Assembly: GCA_035541595.1 (NCBI GenBank)
Contig: DATKNA010000013.1
Span: 1 to 12,756, forward strand
Direction of reading: 5' to 3'
Source of the DNA: DATKNA01 sp035541595
Lineage (GTDB): Bacteria; Actinomycetota; Actinomycetes; Actinomycetales; Kineosporiaceae
Length of the DNA: 12,756 nt
Shown: piece by piece, positions 11,789 to 12,756 of the stretch
How the letters are laid out: every line of letters starts with the position of its first letter
Position numbering within the stretch: the stretch's first letter is position 1
Notes under the pieces: generated by a model
What the model saw: only the letters and a program-made list of their open reading frames with translations
Databases searched by the model: none
What the model was told of the DNA's origin: nothing
Program-made: the position numbers and the translations under genes

Positions 11789-12756
11789 ATGCCGCTCGTG
11801 TTGCGGGTCGGCCTCACGGGAGGGATCGGAGCGGGCAAGTCGACGGTGGCGCGCGCGCTGGCGACGCTCGGCGCGATCGTCATCGACGCCGACGTGCTGG
11901 CACGGCGTGTGCTCGATCCGGGCACTCCCGGCCTGGCCGACGTCGTCGCCACCTTCGGGGAGCGTGTGCTGGCGCTCGACGGCTCCCTGGACCGGGCGGC
12001 GCTCGCCCGGGTCGCCTTCAGCGACGAGTCCGCCCGGCGTCGACTCAACGCGATCACGCACCCGCGGGTCGCCGAGCTCACCGAGCGCGAGGTGGCGGCA
12101 GCCGCGCCGGACGCGGTCGTCGTCCACGACGTGCCCTTGCTGGTGGAGAACGGGCTCGGGCCCGACTACCACCTGGTGGTCGTGGTGGTCGCGCCCGTCG
12201 ACGAGCGGGTGCATCGGCTCGTCGCCGACCGTGGCATGACGTCGGAACAGGCCCGAGCCCGGATGAGGGCGCAGGCGAGCGACGAGCAGCGGGCGGCGGC
12301 CGCTGACGTCCTGCTCGACAACGCCGGCCCGCCGGTGGCGGTCGGCGCTCAGGTCGAGCGGCTGTGGCACGGCCGGCTGCTGCCGTTCGAGGCCAACCTC
12401 CGGATCGGTCGTCCCGCGCCGAGGGAGGGCAGGGCCGTCCTGGTCGAGCCGGATCCCAGCTGGCCCTCGCAGGCCGCGCGGGTGATGGCCCGGATCCGGC
12501 GGGTCTCCGGCGATCGCGCGCTGCGGATCGACCACATCGGATCGACGTCCGTCCCCGGGCTGGTCGCCCAGGACGTCATCGACGTCCAGGTCGTGGTCGG
12601 CGATCTGGAGCTCGCCCGCCGGGTCGCCCGCGACCTGCGGGACGCCGGGCTGGTCCGCCGGCCGGGCCGCTGGTGGGACCGCGACCCGGACGGCTCCCGG
12701 CTGCCGAAGGCGTTCGCGCAGAACGCCGACCCGGCGCGGGCGGTCGACTGCCACGT
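11789..12756 (+). CDS. coaE: Dephospho-CoA kinase fused to GrpB/UPF0157-type domain (3' partial)
   Basis: Open from ATG 11789 to the end of the window (322 codons visible). Residues 1-200 are dephospho-CoA kinase, which phosphorylates the 3'-OH of dephospho-CoA in the last step of coenzyme A synthesis. Visible are the P-loop GGIGAGKS (11-18), DADVLAR (33-39), ITHPRV (89-94), HDVPLLVE (113-120) and the lid-type segment with RGMTSEQARARM (148-159). Residues 218-322 match the start of a GrpB-like, nucleotidyltransferase-fold domain: LVEPDPSW, then LRIDHIGSTSVPGL (245-258) and DVIDVQVVV (262-270). Mycobacterial CoaE has the same two-domain order. No Shine-Dalgarno is visible before 11789. GTG 11798 or TTG 11801 are alternative starts; mycobacterial CoaE begins at the position equivalent to 11801. 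Confidence 0.93.
   Translation, partial: MPLVLRVGLTGGIGAGKSTVARALATLGAIVIDADVLARRVLDPGTPGLADVVATFGERVLALDGSLDRAALARVAFSDESARRRLNAITHPRVAELTEREVAAAAPDAVVVHDVPLLVENGLGPDYHLVVVVVAPVDERVHRLVADRGMTSEQARARMRAQASDEQRAAAADVLLDNAGPPVAVGAQVERLWHGRLLPFEANLRIGRPAPREGRAVLVEPDPSWPSQAARVMARIRRVSGDRALRIDHIGSTSVPGLVAQDVIDVQVVVGDLELARRVARDLRDAGLVRRPGRWWDRDPDGSRLPKAFAQNADPARAVDCH

Noticed and set aside
11711..12754. Minus-strand open frame covering coaE
   Set aside because: It is antisense to the clear CoaE P-loop and GrpB signatures; its translation is His/Asp/Arg-rich with no motif.

Overview
The window reads as a chromosomal core region of a high-GC actinomycete. Every gene is GC-rich with strong G/C bias at third codon positions. 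The S1 protein, the actinobacterial type of DNA polymerase I (degenerate proofreading domain, Tyr in the O-helix) and the CoaE-GrpB fusion are all typical of Actinomycetota. Genus cannot be fixed from the sequence alone. From memory, a similar order (liv operon near polA, rpsA and coaE) occurs in Streptomyces and relatives.

Layout, left to right. (1) About 1-5024: a complete branched-chain amino acid ABC importer on the + strand, with the binding protein (5' end cut off by the window), then permeases LivH and LivM, then ATPases LivG and LivF. A strong hairpin separates the binding-protein gene from livH. The last four genes are tightly packed, with a 2-nt gap and then two ATGA overlaps. (2) 5178-6017: a GNAT acetyltransferase with a 110-residue low-complexity tail that includes an exact 15-bp (PGQLP) repeat. 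(3) 6068-8857: polA, with an apparent leaderless promoter. (4) 8971-9786, minus strand: a class I SAM-dependent methyltransferase, convergent with polA and divergent from rpsA. (5) 10083-11543: rpsA (ribosomal protein S1), with a good housekeeping promoter about 200 nt upstream of the start. (6) 11544-11788: an unusual intergenic region with a tandemly duplicated terminator-like hairpin followed directly by a 103-bp near-perfect palindrome. (7) 11789 to the window end: coaE (dephospho-CoA kinase) fused to a GrpB-like domain, cut off at its 3' end.

The genes are mostly independent housekeeping units: amino acid uptake, DNA repair and replication, translation, and coenzyme A synthesis. I see no defence system, integrase, transposase, CRISPR array, tRNA or rRNA. 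The most unusual material is non-coding: the palindrome and duplicated hairpin between rpsA and coaE, and the long rpsA leader with a small ORF ending in an ATGA overlap with the rpsA start.
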